Shown here: positions 34,499 through 43,390 of the stretch, piece after piece
Position numbering within the stretch: position 1 is the stretch's first letter
Layout of the letters: each line of letters starts with the position of its first letter
Assembly (NCBI RefSeq): GCF_001306455.1
Contig: NZ_LGTQ01000009.1
Location: forward strand, 248,001-312,000
Source of the DNA: Jiulongibacter sediminis
GTDB lineage: Bacteria; Bacteroidota; Bacteroidia; Cytophagales; Spirosomataceae
DNA length: 64,000 bases
Reading direction: 5' to 3'
Position numbers and translations under genes: made by a program
Notes under the pieces: generated by a model
Databases searched by the model: none
Seen by the model: the letters and a program-made list of their open reading frames with translations, nothing else
Told to the model about the DNA's origin: nothing

Positions 34499-36094
34499 AT
34501 GCGACAAACAGATTTTTTGGTCATCGGTTCTGGTATTGCCGGATTAAGTTTTGCCCTCAAAGCAGCTGAAAAAGGCAAGGTATTAGTTCTGACCAAGGTC
34601 AATAATGCTGATGAAACTAACACAAAATATGCACAGGGTGGTATTGCTGCTGTTTTTGATCCGGAAGTAGATACTTTTGAAAAGCATATTGAGGATACGC
34701 TGATAGCGGGAGATGGTCTTTGTGATCGTGATATTGTGGAAATTGTAGTCAAAGAAGGTCCGGACAGGATAAGGGAATTGATTGACTACGGAGCTAATTT
34801 TGACAAAGATGACGATGGTGATTATGATTTGACCCGCGAGGGTGGTCACTCTGAAAAAAGAATTCTGCACTATAAAGATATAACGGGCTGGGAGATTGAA
34901 AGAACCTTACTGGAGGCCGTGGAAAAGAACCCCAATATTGAGATTTTAACGCATTATTATGCAGTTGAAATTATCACTCAACACCATCTTGGTCAGGAGG
35001 TGAAACGTGAAAATACAGATACCACATGCTTCGGCATTTATGCCCTAGATGTCAATACCGGCGAGGTGGAGAAAATTCTGTCGAAAATGACATTGATGGC
35101 TACTGGTGGAGCTGGACATATATATGCTGCCACCACGAATCCGGTTATTGCAACCGGTGACGGTATTGCCATGGTGTACCGTGCTAAAGGAAAGGTTAGA
35201 GATATGGAGATGATTCAGTTTCACCCCACTTCCTTATACAATCCAGGGTCTTTTCCGAGTTTTTTGGTGACCGAAGCTGTTCGCGGAGAAGGCGGTGTTT
35301 TACGTGATTTGAGTGGCCGCGAGTTCATGTATGACTATGATGAGCGTGGCTCGCTGGCTCCAAGGGATATTGTAGCTCGGAGCATTGATGCGGAAATGAA
35401 GAAGTCAGGGGAGGAGTACGTTTACCTAGACATAAGTCATAAACCAAAAGAACTTATTCTCGATCATTTCCCTACAATTTATGAGAAATGCCTGAGTTTG
35501 GGTATCGACATGACAAAGGATTATATTCCGGTAACCCCGGCCGCTCACTACTTATGTGGTGGAATTTTGGTGGATGAAGAAGGACAGTCGAGTATTAAAA
35601 ACTTGTTCGCCTGTGGTGAATGTTCTTCAACAGGTCTACATGGGGCCAATCGTCTGGCTTCCAATTCTTTGGTGGAAGCCGCCGTCTTTGGAAATAGAAT
35701 CGCTCAAAGAGCTCTTGAGAATATTGAGGGGGTAGAGTTTAACGTCAAAGTGCCGGAGTGGGATGAGTTCGGGGCGGTGCAAATCAATGAAGAGATTCTG
35801 GTGACACATAACCTTAGGGAGCTTCAGCGAATGATGTCTGATTATGTGGGTATTGTTCGGTCAGATTTCCGTTTAAACCGGGCGATGCGAAGACTACAAA
35901 TGCTCAAAGAAGAAACTGAAGAGTTCTACAAAAAGAGCAAGCTTTCGGTGAAGCTTTGTGAGCTTAGAAACCTGATTTTGTGTGCTGAAATGGTGATCAA
36001 ATGTGCCCAAATGCGTAAGGAGAGCCGTGGTTTGCATTATACCACAGACTATCCTTACAAATTAGGTGGCAAACCGGAGAATTCGGTTTTATAA
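34499..36094 (+). CDS. nadB: L-aspartate oxidase
   Basis: A 531-aa flavoprotein producing iminoaspartate for NAD synthesis. The FAD-binding motif is VIGSGIAGLSFALKAAEKG (about 7-25), the active-site loop contains EGGHSEKRILHYKD and HPTSLYNPG, and the conserved RDIVARSID segment is present. The C-terminal helical domain is full length, ending in KLGGKPENS. The absence of nadA and nadC next door is noted. It lies 43 bp after kpsF and is directly convergent with the SDR gene (stops abut). Confidence 0.93.
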   Translation: MRQTDFLVIGSGIAGLSFALKAAEKGKVLVLTKVNNADETNTKYAQGGIAAVFDPEVDTFEKHIEDTLIAGDGLCDRDIVEIVVKEGPDRIRELIDYGANFDKDDDGDYDLTREGGHSEKRILHYKDITGWEIERTLLEAVEKNPNIEILTHYYAVEIITQHHLGQEVKRENTDTTCFGIYALDVNTGEVEKILSKMTLMATGGAGHIYAATTNPVIATGDGIAMVYRAKGKVRDMEMIQFHPTSLYNPGSFPSFLVTEAVRGEGGVLRDLSGREFMYDYDERGSLAPRDIVARSIDAEMKKSGEEYVYLDISHKPKELILDHFPTIYEKCLSLGIDMTKDYIPVTPAAHYLCGGILVDEEGQSSIKNLFACGECSSTGLHGANRLASNSLVEAAVFGNRIAQRALENIEGVEFNVKVPEWDEFGAVQINEEILVTHNLRELQRMMSDYVGIVRSDFRLNRAMRRLQMLKEETEEFYKKSKLSVKLCELRNLILCAEMVIKCAQMRKESRGLHYTTDYPYKLGGKPENSVL

Positions 36095-36805
36095 TTACCT
36101 CTTTGCCGTTTTACTTGGCCTCACTTCAATTTTACTTGGCAGCGTTCGGGCCGGCATTCTGATCAGATCTGAGACAATCTGCCCGATATCTTCCGGCTGA
36201 ATTTTCCAGGCATCGGCATCTGAAGGCGTATGCCCATTGAAATAGGTGGCTACGGAGCCGGGCATAATGGTACTCACTTTAATATCGTCGTTTCGTACAT
36301 CTAGCATCATGGCCTGAGTAAACCCTACTAATCCAAATTTACTAGCATTATAAGCGGAGCCCGCCTGAAAGAAGTTTGTGCCCGCTAGACTGGCAATGGT
36401 AATGAAATATCCTTTTGACGCTTTTAAAGCGTCTAAACATGCTTTTGCTGAGTAGAAAACACCCGTCAGATTAATATCAATGGTTTCGTTCCATTGGTCA
36501 ACAGTAAGTTCGCTGATCGGAGCAAAATGACCTACTCCCGCATTAGCAATAAAGTAATCGATACGTCCCCAGTTCTCTAAGACTGTGGCAACGGCTTTCT
36601 TTTGAGAATCAAGATTGCGGACATCGGACTCAATTCCCAGGGCAAAACCTGCTTTGATTTTATTGAGTTCAGAAGCAGCCTCTTTAGCCGCTTCTAATGA
36701 CCGACTGGTTAGAGCCACTTTGATGCCTTGGTTGATTAGTTTTTCGGCCACACCTAATCCTATCCCTTTACTTCCTCCTGTAATAAATGCTACTTTTTCT
36801 GACAT
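36095..36805 (-). CDS. Classical SDR oxidoreductase
   Basis: A 236-aa NAD(P)-dependent short-chain dehydrogenase. Motifs are the nucleotide loop TGGSKGIGLG (about 9-18), the NAG strand FIANAGVG, Ser in ITIASLAGT and the catalytic YNASKFG. The loop after beta-6 reads IMPGSVATYF. It is close in size to 3-ketoacyl-ACP-reductase-like or serine-dehydrogenase-like SDRs, and the substrate is unknown. It lies 50 bp upstream of the kup stop region on the same strand order (kup is transcribed before it). Confidence 0.88.
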   Translation of the reverse strand: MSEKVAFITGGSKGIGLGVAEKLINQGIKVALTSRSLEAAKEAASELNKIKAGFALGIESDVRNLDSQKKAVATVLENWGRIDYFIANAGVGHFAPISELTVDQWNETIDINLTGVFYSAKACLDALKASKGYFITIASLAGTNFFQAGSAYNASKFGLVGFTQAMMLDVRNDDIKVSTIMPGSVATYFNGHTPSDADAWKIQPEDIGQIVSDLIRMPARTLPSKIEVRPSKTAKR

Positions 36806-36856
36806 AGATATCTGTTTAATTGGATTTGAAAAACAGGCATCCAGGGGAGATTAGTT

Positions 36857-38803
36857 TCATTCATCCCACGGAATCTCTTTCAGAGGAACATTCTCAACGG
36901 GCCTGATCACTAAGGGCACATGTTCAACTTTAACTGCCGATGAGTCAAGCCCAAACCAGGTTTCTTCAGACATGGTAAACTGTTTGATAAAGAAATAGGA
37001 CTTCATCACCACGTTTTCCCAGAAGGGGAGATCATTCTCGGAAGCCAGGAATTTCTTTAACACCACAAACCTGAAATCGCCAATCACATTATGCTTGTTG
37101 AGTGACTCATATCGGCTTCGGATATCCACCTGAGCATTTCTCACCATTTCTTCCAGTACATGCCTGAAGTATAAGTGAATTTTATGCGGCTGTCTGAAAC
37201 CAAGCCTGAACGTTATTTTATAGACGTCATCCTGTGCACAGTGTTTTACCTTATACTCGAGGGTATTTGGCTCATCAGTGGTATCCACATGAACAAACCA
37301 GTAAACATCTGCCCGCTTTGGTCTTTTTTGAAAGATGGAGTAGATGATTTTCGACTCAATCTCCGACTCCCTGGAGGCATTGCTCATGAAAATGAGGTGC
37401 GTGGTATATTTAGGAACCGTTATATCTTTTGAAAGTTCTTTGAGCGATTCCAGGTATTTATCCAACTTCTCAAATTCAGTTAATCGTAATTTAATTTCAC
37501 TCGCTTTGAGCCAGATGTACATCACTGACCCCAAGGCAATACAGATCAATAAGGATACCCAACCTCCATGCGGGAACTTCTCAAGATTGGCAAAAAGGAA
37601 AGCAAACTCTATGAGAAGGAAAACGGTCAGAAAAGTAAAGACAAAACGTTTTTTACTTCGATGCGTATAGAGGAAATAGCTCATCAAAATGGTGTCCATA
37701 AGCATGGTAACCGTAATGGCTAAACCATAGGCGGCCTCCATATTTTCAGATCGCCTGAAATATAGTACTACTGCAATACAACCGAGGTAAAGCAACACAT
37801 TAACACTAGGTATGTACAATTGCCCCCTTTCATTTGAAGGGTAGTGAATTTTTACTTTTGGCCAGAAATTAAGGCGAATAGCCGCAGAAATTAAACTGAA
37901 TGAGCCACTGATCATAGCCTGACTGGCAATGATGGTAGCCATGGTGGCAATAGCAATACCCGGCAAAATGAACCACTCCGGCATCAATTGAAAAAACGGC
38001 TTTTTATCACCAAGCATTTGCCCTTCATGGAGCATTAACCAGGCAGCCTGACCGAAATAATTGAGAATTAAACAGGTTTTGACATAAATCCAACTGATTC
38101 TGATGTTTCCCCTTCCGCAATGCCCAAGGTCAGAGTAGAGAGCCTCGGCTCCTGTGGTACACAGGAAAACCGCCCCCAAAAGGTAAAAACCACCAGGGTA
38201 ATTGGCCAGTAAATTAAAAGCATAATAGGGGTTGAGGGCCTTCAGCACCATCGGGTATTGAACAATCATTGAAACCCCCAAAATGGCGAGCATGGAAAAC
38301 CAAACCGCCATAATTGGCCCGAAAGCATAGCCCACCACTTTTGTCCCGAAAATCTGAACCACAAAAAGGATGGTCAGAATCGTAATAACGATGGGAATGG
38401 TCTGAATATCAGGATAAAGAATCTCAAGACCTTCAATAGCCGAAGAAACCGAAATAGGCGGGGCAATGATTCCATCTGCCAGCAAGGCTGCACCCCCAAT
38501 CATGGTAGGCACTGTCAGCCATTTGGCATGTCGTCTTACCAGAGCAAAGAGAGCCAAAGTGCCACCTTCCCCGTTATTGTCGGCTTTGAGAATTAGGATA
38601 ACGTACTTTATCGTAGTGATCAGCGTCAATGTCCAGAAGACGCACGATACACCTCCAAGTACAATATCCTCCGTAATGGGCCTGTCGCCCACAATGGCTT
38701 TCATTACATAAAGGGGCGAGGTGCCAATATCACCATAGATGATTCCCATGGCCACTAAAAGGCCGGCAGCAGTGACTTTATCGAGGTTGCTTTTCTGATC
38801 CAT
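36857..38803 (-). CDS. kup: Kup-family potassium transporter
   Basis: A 648-aa proton-coupled K+ uptake protein of the inner membrane. The signature GDIGTSPLYVMKAIVG is near residues 24-39. About twelve transmembrane helices fill residues 10-445, with ALYSDLGHCG in the fourth-fifth region, and a soluble C-terminal domain of about 200 residues follows. Length is normal for Kup. The SDR gene follows 51 bp after its stop. Upstream lies the divergent crotonase gene; their 165-bp gap holds no further gene. Confidence 0.92.
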   Translation of the reverse strand: MDQKSNLDKVTAAGLLVAMGIIYGDIGTSPLYVMKAIVGDRPITEDIVLGGVSCVFWTLTLITTIKYVILILKADNNGEGGTLALFALVRRHAKWLTVPTMIGGAALLADGIIAPPISVSSAIEGLEILYPDIQTIPIVITILTILFVVQIFGTKVVGYAFGPIMAVWFSMLAILGVSMIVQYPMVLKALNPYYAFNLLANYPGGFYLLGAVFLCTTGAEALYSDLGHCGRGNIRISWIYVKTCLILNYFGQAAWLMLHEGQMLGDKKPFFQLMPEWFILPGIAIATMATIIASQAMISGSFSLISAAIRLNFWPKVKIHYPSNERGQLYIPSVNVLLYLGCIAVVLYFRRSENMEAAYGLAITVTMLMDTILMSYFLYTHRSKKRFVFTFLTVFLLIEFAFLFANLEKFPHGGWVSLLICIALGSVMYIWLKASEIKLRLTEFEKLDKYLESLKELSKDITVPKYTTHLIFMSNASRESEIESKIIYSIFQKRPKRADVYWFVHVDTTDEPNTLEYKVKHCAQDDVYKITFRLGFRQPHKIHLYFRHVLEEMVRNAQVDIRSRYESLNKHNVIGDFRFVVLKKFLASENDLPFWENVVMKSYFFIKQFTMSEETWFGLDSSAVKVEHVPLVIRPVENVPLKEIPWDE

Positions 38804-38968
38804 TGAAACAGTGGCTTTTAATGCAAACGATTGAGGTAAAAAGCGGGGTCAATTTCTTAAAAAATATCTGGACGGCTAAGAAAAAGATTGAATTCTACAA
38901 TTAAAACTTGTCAGAATGGTATTCGGTTATTTTTCCTAATTTGCCCGATATACACGGATCAACAACAC

Positions 38969-39754
38969 ATGGACTATCAAAATATTATTCTTGAAATAGA
39001 TGGGCCAAAAGCCAAAATCAGCCTGAACAGGCCTGAGGTTTTTCACGCCCTTAACGCCCCAATACTCAAAGAGCTTGCATCTGCCTTTCAGGAACTCGGT
39101 GAAAACGAGACGATACGGGTCATTACTTTGACTGCCACTGGTGCTGAGGCCTTCTGCTCGGGTGCCGATTTAAAAGATGGAATGGCCAATGCGGGCCGGC
39201 CTTTGGGAGAAATTCTTGCCGAAAACTATGAGCCACTCATTATCGGGATTCGGGAATGTCCCAAACCGGTCATTTGTCAAATGAACGGTATTGCTGCAGG
39301 TGCTGGGATGTCACTGGCTTTGGCCTGTGATCTGATCATTGCCAATGATAAAACGTATATGACAGAGCTTTTTGTAGGTATTGGTCTGATGCCAGATGCC
39401 GGGTCAATGTACTTTTTACCTCGATTAGTAGGGGTTCAAAAAGCTTTTGAATTGTGCAGCACTGGTCGAAAAATTTACATGGAAGAAGCTTTACAGCTGG
39501 GTTTAGTGAGTAAAGTAGCACCTGCAAATGAGCTGGAAGCCACTGTAAATCAACTGACGGATTACTATGCTTCTGCACCCACAGTGGCCATCGCTCAGAT
39601 GAAGAAGGTGCTCAATTTAACCTACGAAAGCTCCTTACAACAAATGCTGGCAGCTGAAGCCAAAGGCCAGACCAGATGTGGTTTTACGGAGGATTTCGGA
39701 GAAGGGGTAATGGCATTTCTTCAAAAAAGAAAACCGGAGTTCAAGGGTAAATGA
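38969..39754 (+). CDS. Enoyl-CoA hydratase/isomerase (PaaG-like crotonase)
   Basis: A 261-aa crotonase. The oxyanion-hole motifs are EAFCSGADLKDG (about 62-73) and NGIAAGAGMSLALACD (about 102-117). The site GLMPDAGSMYFLPRLVG has Asp where crotonases have the second Glu, as in PaaG-type 1,2-epoxyphenylacetyl-CoA isomerases. I start at ATG 38969; an upstream ATG at 38888 would add 27 residues without family similarity. The next gene overlaps by 4 bp (ATGA). A role in fatty-acid or aromatic catabolism is inferred. Confidence 0.87.
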   Translation: MDYQNIILEIDGPKAKISLNRPEVFHALNAPILKELASAFQELGENETIRVITLTATGAEAFCSGADLKDGMANAGRPLGEILAENYEPLIIGIRECPKPVICQMNGIAAGAGMSLALACDLIIANDKTYMTELFVGIGLMPDAGSMYFLPRLVGVQKAFELCSTGRKIYMEEALQLGLVSKVAPANELEATVNQLTDYYASAPTVAIAQMKKVLNLTYESSLQQMLAAEAKGQTRCGFTEDFGEGVMAFLQKRKPEFKGK

Positions 39755-40164
39755 TCAATACTGAAATCCGGGAAATTGCTGCCGAAGAAACCTGGCCTGT
39801 TCGTCATAAAGTGATGTGGCCCGACAAGCCTTTTGAGTATGTCAAGGTTGATAATGACGCCAACGGCCGACACTTTGGTTTGTTTGTGAATGGGAGATTG
39901 GCTTCCATCATATCTTTGTTTGCAGATGAGGGCGATGCCCAGTTCCGGAAATTAGCCACCGAGATAGAATGTCAGGGTAAGGGTTATGCTTCTCAACTGA
40001 TTGAGCATGTTATTCTGGTTGCACAGCAACAGCAAGCCAAGAGGATTTGGTGTAATGCCCGGGCAAACAAAACCTCCTTTTACGAAAAGTTTGGTTTGCA
40101 GAAAACCAATGTAACCTTTTCAAAAGGAGGAATAAATTTTGTGATTATGGAGCGGACGTTTTAA
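39751..40164 (+). CDS. GNAT-family N-acetyltransferase
   Basis: A 137-aa acetyltransferase with the GNAT fold. The acetyl-CoA loop region reads ATEIECQGKGYASQLIEHV (about 69-87), a Q/R-x-x-G-x-G/A form, and the later strand reads AKRIWCNARANKTSFYEKFGLQK, the typical N-x-x-A-x-x-F-Y segment. The acceptor is unknown. It overlaps the crotonase stop by 4 bp, so it is translationally coupled, and its stop overlaps the convergent AMP nucleosidase end by 4 bp. Confidence 0.85.
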   Translation: MINTEIREIAAEETWPVRHKVMWPDKPFEYVKVDNDANGRHFGLFVNGRLASIISLFADEGDAQFRKLATEIECQGKGYASQLIEHVILVAQQQQAKRIWCNARANKTSFYEKFGLQKTNVTFSKGGINFVIMERTF

Positions 40165-40937
40165 GTCTCAAAACGCATGTGTTTCACTGATTTGCCGGAG
40201 GCGGCAAGCTCATTGAGAGAGTCAATACCTATTTCAAGGTGCTTCTTGACAAAATTGGTCGTGACTTTCTTGTCGCTATCCTCGGTTTTTACGCCGTCTG
40301 GGGTCATTGGGTTATCCGAAACCAAAAGGAGAGCCCCGTGTGGAATGCTGTTCACAAAGCCAACAATGAAAATAGTGGCCGTTTCCATGTCAATTCCCAA
40401 GGCTCTGACTTCTTTCAAATAGTTTTTAAACTTTTCGTCATGCTCCCAAACTCTGCGGTTGGTGGTGTAAACTGTTCCGGTCCAGTAATCCATGTCATGT
40501 TTGATGATCATTTCAGAAACAGAACGCTGAAGTCTGAACGAAGGCAAAGCCGGAATCTCCGGTAAGGCGTAGTCATTGCTGGTACCTTCTCCGCGGATGG
40601 CAGCAATCGGGAGGATGAAGTCTCCAAGCTCTGTGATAGGTTTCAATCCACCGCATTTGCCGAGGAATAAGACAGCTTTCGGCATAACCGCTGTGAGTAG
40701 ATCCATAACCGTCGCTGCTACAGCAGACCCCATCCCGAAATTGATGATGGTAATATCACCGGCTGAAGCGGTTTGCATGGCCCGATCTTTTCCTTTGACT
40801 TCTACGCCAAATTTTTCGGCAAACATTTCTACGTAGTTGCCAAAATTGGTCAATAAAATATAGGGCCTGAATTCTTCAATGGCTGTGCCGGTGTAGCGTG
40901 GAAGCCAGTTTTTGACAATGTCTTCTTTATTTGTCAT
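40161..40937 (-). CDS. amn: AMP nucleosidase (nucleoside phosphorylase fold)
   Basis: A 258-aa enzyme of the Bacteroidota-type AMP nucleosidase group, releasing adenine from AMP. It lacks the large N-terminal domain of E. coli Amn (484 aa). Phosphorylase-fold motifs are INFGMGSAVAATVMDLL (about 64-80), LFLGKCGGL, IDMETATIFIVGF with the base-binding Glu, and LLVSDNPMTPDG. Its adenine product could feed the adenine deaminase encoded 10 kb away, which is only a metabolic inference. The next gene diverges after 17 bp. Confidence 0.87.
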   Translation of the reverse strand: MTNKEDIVKNWLPRYTGTAIEEFRPYILLTNFGNYVEMFAEKFGVEVKGKDRAMQTASAGDITIINFGMGSAVAATVMDLLTAVMPKAVLFLGKCGGLKPITELGDFILPIAAIRGEGTSNDYALPEIPALPSFRLQRSVSEMIIKHDMDYWTGTVYTTNRRVWEHDEKFKNYLKEVRALGIDMETATIFIVGFVNSIPHGALLLVSDNPMTPDGVKTEDSDKKVTTNFVKKHLEIGIDSLNELAASGKSVKHMRFET

Positions 40938-40954
40938 AGGTTTCTTTTCTTTGA

Positions 40955-41413
40955 ATGTTGATGAACGAGATGCAGAAATTAAATCTTCCGCCTATTGCCT
41001 GCAAAATTACTGAAATTGAGGGCAAAACCTTTGTTTTTGATATCCTACGCAAAAAAAATGTGCGACTTACCCCTGAAGAATGGGTGCGTCAGCATCTTGT
41101 TCACTTACTCATTAATCAATTCTCTTTCTCCAAAAATCTAATCAAACTGGAGGGTGGATTGCAATACGAAAGCCTCGAGAAAAGGTCAGACATTGTCGTC
41201 TATGATCGAGAGGCAAAACCCTACTTTTTGATTGAGTGCAAAGCTCCGGAAGTAGCCGTTTCAAAGAAAACAGTAGCTCAGGCTTCACGGTATAATAAGG
41301 TTCTCAAAGCTCCCTTCATGGCAGTAAGTAATGGTTTGAAAACCTATTGTTTTGAAATGAATTTTGAGACGGGCGACTCACTGCAAATGCAGGGTTTTCC
41401 ACCACTTCCATAA
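40955..41413 (+). CDS. Stand-alone HsdR N-terminal-type (PD-(D/E)xK) protein
   Basis: A 152-aa protein equal to the N-terminal nuclease domain of type I restriction R subunits (HSDR_N). The sequence runs VRQHLVHLLI, then the catalytic-type core RSDIVVYDREAKPYFLIECK, that is D...ExK, then PEVAVSKKT. There is no helicase domain and no HsdM/HsdS gene around, so it is not a restriction system. The family is common as an orphan in Bacteroidota. It lies divergent to amn with only 17 bp between starts. Confidence 0.82.
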   Translation: MLMNEMQKLNLPPIACKITEIEGKTFVFDILRKKNVRLTPEEWVRQHLVHLLINQFSFSKNLIKLEGGLQYESLEKRSDIVVYDREAKPYFLIECKAPEVAVSKKTVAQASRYNKVLKAPFMAVSNGLKTYCFEMNFETGDSLQMQGFPPLP

Positions 41414-41462
41414 TATTTGAAAGGCTTTGGTTAACTTGCTCAGGTAAGCCTTTTGAAACCCT

Positions 41463-42848
41463 ATGAGTACAAAAAAACTAATCCTCCCCTTTGCTTTTAG
41501 TTTACTGTTTTTGACCGGTTTTGGGCAAAGCATCCCGAAACTAGCCGTTTCCGAAAATCGCCGTTTTCTTCAAACTGCAGAAGGTAAACCTTTTTTCTGG
41601 CTGGCAGATACAGGTTGGTTATTGTTTTCAAAACTTAGCAGAGAAGAGGCTATTCAATATCTCGATGACCGGGCCACCAAAGGCTATAATGTGATTCAGG
41701 TGATGGTGATGCATAAGCCTGATGTGGAGAATGTTTACGGCGACAGAGCAATCGAATCAAATTCATTGGGTAAGCTCTTGGTGACGGATGGAGAAAGTTT
41801 TGAGGATGATGCTGAATATGATTATTGGGATCATGTAGAATATGTGGTTCAGGAAGCTCAAAAAAGAGAGATATTTATCGGGATGGTCTGTATCTGGGGC
41901 AGTAGTTTCAAAGGTATAGAATTACCGCTCAATGAGGTAGAAAGCTACACTCGTTTTCTGACTTCGAGATTCGGGAAATACCCAAACATCGTCTGGCTGA
42001 ACGGTGGCGATGTACGCGGTGATATAAAACCCGAAGTTTGGCAAACCATTGGCTACACTCTTCGCAAAACCGATAAAGATCATTTGATTACTTATCACCC
42101 TTTTGGTCGTACAGCCAGTTTCGACTGGTTTCACGATGAGGCATGGCTAGATTTTGATATGTTTCAATCAGGTCATAGGGATTATAGACAAGACCCCGCC
42201 AATGAAGAATCCAGAGGTTATGGAGAGGATAATTATCGTTTCGTGGAAGAGGCTTTGACCCTTAATAATCCCAAACCAGTATTGGATGCTGAGCCGTCCT
42301 ATGAGGGTATACCTCACGGATTGCATGACGGCACTCAGCCGTATTGGACAGCCGCTGATTTGAGAAGATATGCCTGGTGGTCTATCTTGGCAGGTGGCTC
42401 TGGTTTCACTTATGGACATAATGCGATTATGCAGTTTTATAAAAATGAGCTGGGTGAGGGAGCCAGTTACAGTCCACTCATTACCTGGAAAGAAGCTCTG
42501 GATGCAGATGGAGCCGGTCAAATGCAACATCTGAAGGCATTGATGGAAGCGGATGACGACTATTACAGTCGCAAGCCGGCTGTGGAATTCATTATGAATC
42601 AGGGTGAAAAATATGATTATCTGGCCGCGGCTCAAACGACCGGTAGTCTATACGTTTACACCTATAATGGTCGGACAATTCAACTCAAAATGGGAAGCCT
42701 TCCGGTTAATCAGCTCAATGTATTCTGGTATAATCCCCGTTCGGGCGAATTGAAGTTTGAGCGGACTGTTGAAAATAAAAACACCCAATCCTTTGACCCG
42801 CCGGGTGAGAAAGTTGACGGAAATGATTGGGTACTGGTTTTGAAGTAA
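41463..42848 (+). CDS. Secreted apiosidase-like glycoside hydrolase (DUF4038/GH140 type)
   Basis: A 461-aa enzyme with a signal peptide cleaved near GFGQS (about residue 22). The TIM-barrel motifs are FFWLADTGWLLF (about 44-55), YNVIQVMVMHKP, PNIVWLNGGDVRGD and KPVLDAEPSYEG with the likely catalytic Asp/Glu residues, plus WWSILAGGSGFTYG. The C-terminal part (about 375-461) is a collagen-binding-2-type beta domain ending GNDWVLVLK. GH140 enzymes cleave apiose from rhamnogalacturonan II, but related groups differ in substrate. No SusC/SusD pair is nearby. Confidence 0.85.
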   Translation: MSTKKLILPFAFSLLFLTGFGQSIPKLAVSENRRFLQTAEGKPFFWLADTGWLLFSKLSREEAIQYLDDRATKGYNVIQVMVMHKPDVENVYGDRAIESNSLGKLLVTDGESFEDDAEYDYWDHVEYVVQEAQKREIFIGMVCIWGSSFKGIELPLNEVESYTRFLTSRFGKYPNIVWLNGGDVRGDIKPEVWQTIGYTLRKTDKDHLITYHPFGRTASFDWFHDEAWLDFDMFQSGHRDYRQDPANEESRGYGEDNYRFVEEALTLNNPKPVLDAEPSYEGIPHGLHDGTQPYWTAADLRRYAWWSILAGGSGFTYGHNAIMQFYKNELGEGASYSPLITWKEALDADGAGQMQHLKALMEADDDYYSRKPAVEFIMNQGEKYDYLAAAQTTGSLYVYTYNGRTIQLKMGSLPVNQLNVFWYNPRSGELKFERTVENKNTQSFDPPGEKVDGNDWVLVLK

Positions 42849-42939
42849 AATTACCGTTAACTGGTAAACGGATGTTAAAGATTGGACTTTGATTGACTTT
42901 TCAAGCTGCTCATTGTAAATTGATTAGATCAATTCTTCA

Positions 42940-43350
42940 ATGATGAAAAAGCTCTTCCTTATCTTCTCGATTATTTTACCCTTGCCACTTGTTGCTCAGC
43001 AGCCAAAAGAGATTCAGAAGAGCATTTATTTTGGTGGTGGCAGTTGGTACATTGACGGCGAGCAGCGGCAGAGCCTTTGGGAAATTGTCAACGATATACC
43101 CAATATCGAGTTCTACGAAATCAGCATTATGAGCCATACAGATCCCATAGGTGGGCGTGAGTTTAATGAGCGTTTGAGCCGAATGAGGAGTCAAAGTGTC
43201 ATTGACCTTCTCCGTAATTTTAAGGTTCCACAGGAGATTATCAAGTTTAAAGATTTTGCTTTTGATGAGCCTGCCTACGATAATAATACCTGGGAGGGGA
43301 GAGCCCGAAACCGGCGGGTGGATATTTTGTTTACGCCGATTGCCTTGTAG
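42940..43350 (+). CDS. Small stand-alone OmpA-like protein
   Basis: A 136-aa exported protein with signal peptide ending LVAQQ (about residue 20), then a single OmpA/MotB domain. The peptidoglycan-binding signature reads MSHTDPIGGREFNERLSRMRSQSV (as HTDPIGGREF and NERLSRMRSQSV), and WEGRARNRRVDILF is the usual end. It has no porin barrel, so it is a free periplasmic or outer-membrane-associated domain. It lies 91 bp after the apiosidase-like gene and 40 bp before the next glycosidase-like gene. Confidence 0.87.
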   Translation: MMKKLFLIFSIILPLPLVAQQPKEIQKSIYFGGGSWYIDGEQRQSLWEIVNDIPNIEFYEISIMSHTDPIGGREFNERLSRMRSQSVIDLLRNFKVPQEIIKFKDFAFDEPAYDNNTWEGRARNRRVDILFTPIAL

Positions 43351-43390
43351 TTGTTTCAGTTAAAAACACCCCGAATCCTTCTTTCATCGA

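Noticed and set aside
40955-41413. A restriction-modification or defence system
   Set aside because: Only the HsdR N-terminal domain is present, with no methylase, specificity or helicase genes on either side.
42168-42635. A 155-codon minus-strand frame within the apiosidase-like gene
   Set aside because: It is antisense to a conserved TIM-barrel enzyme and shows no recognisable domain or start signal.
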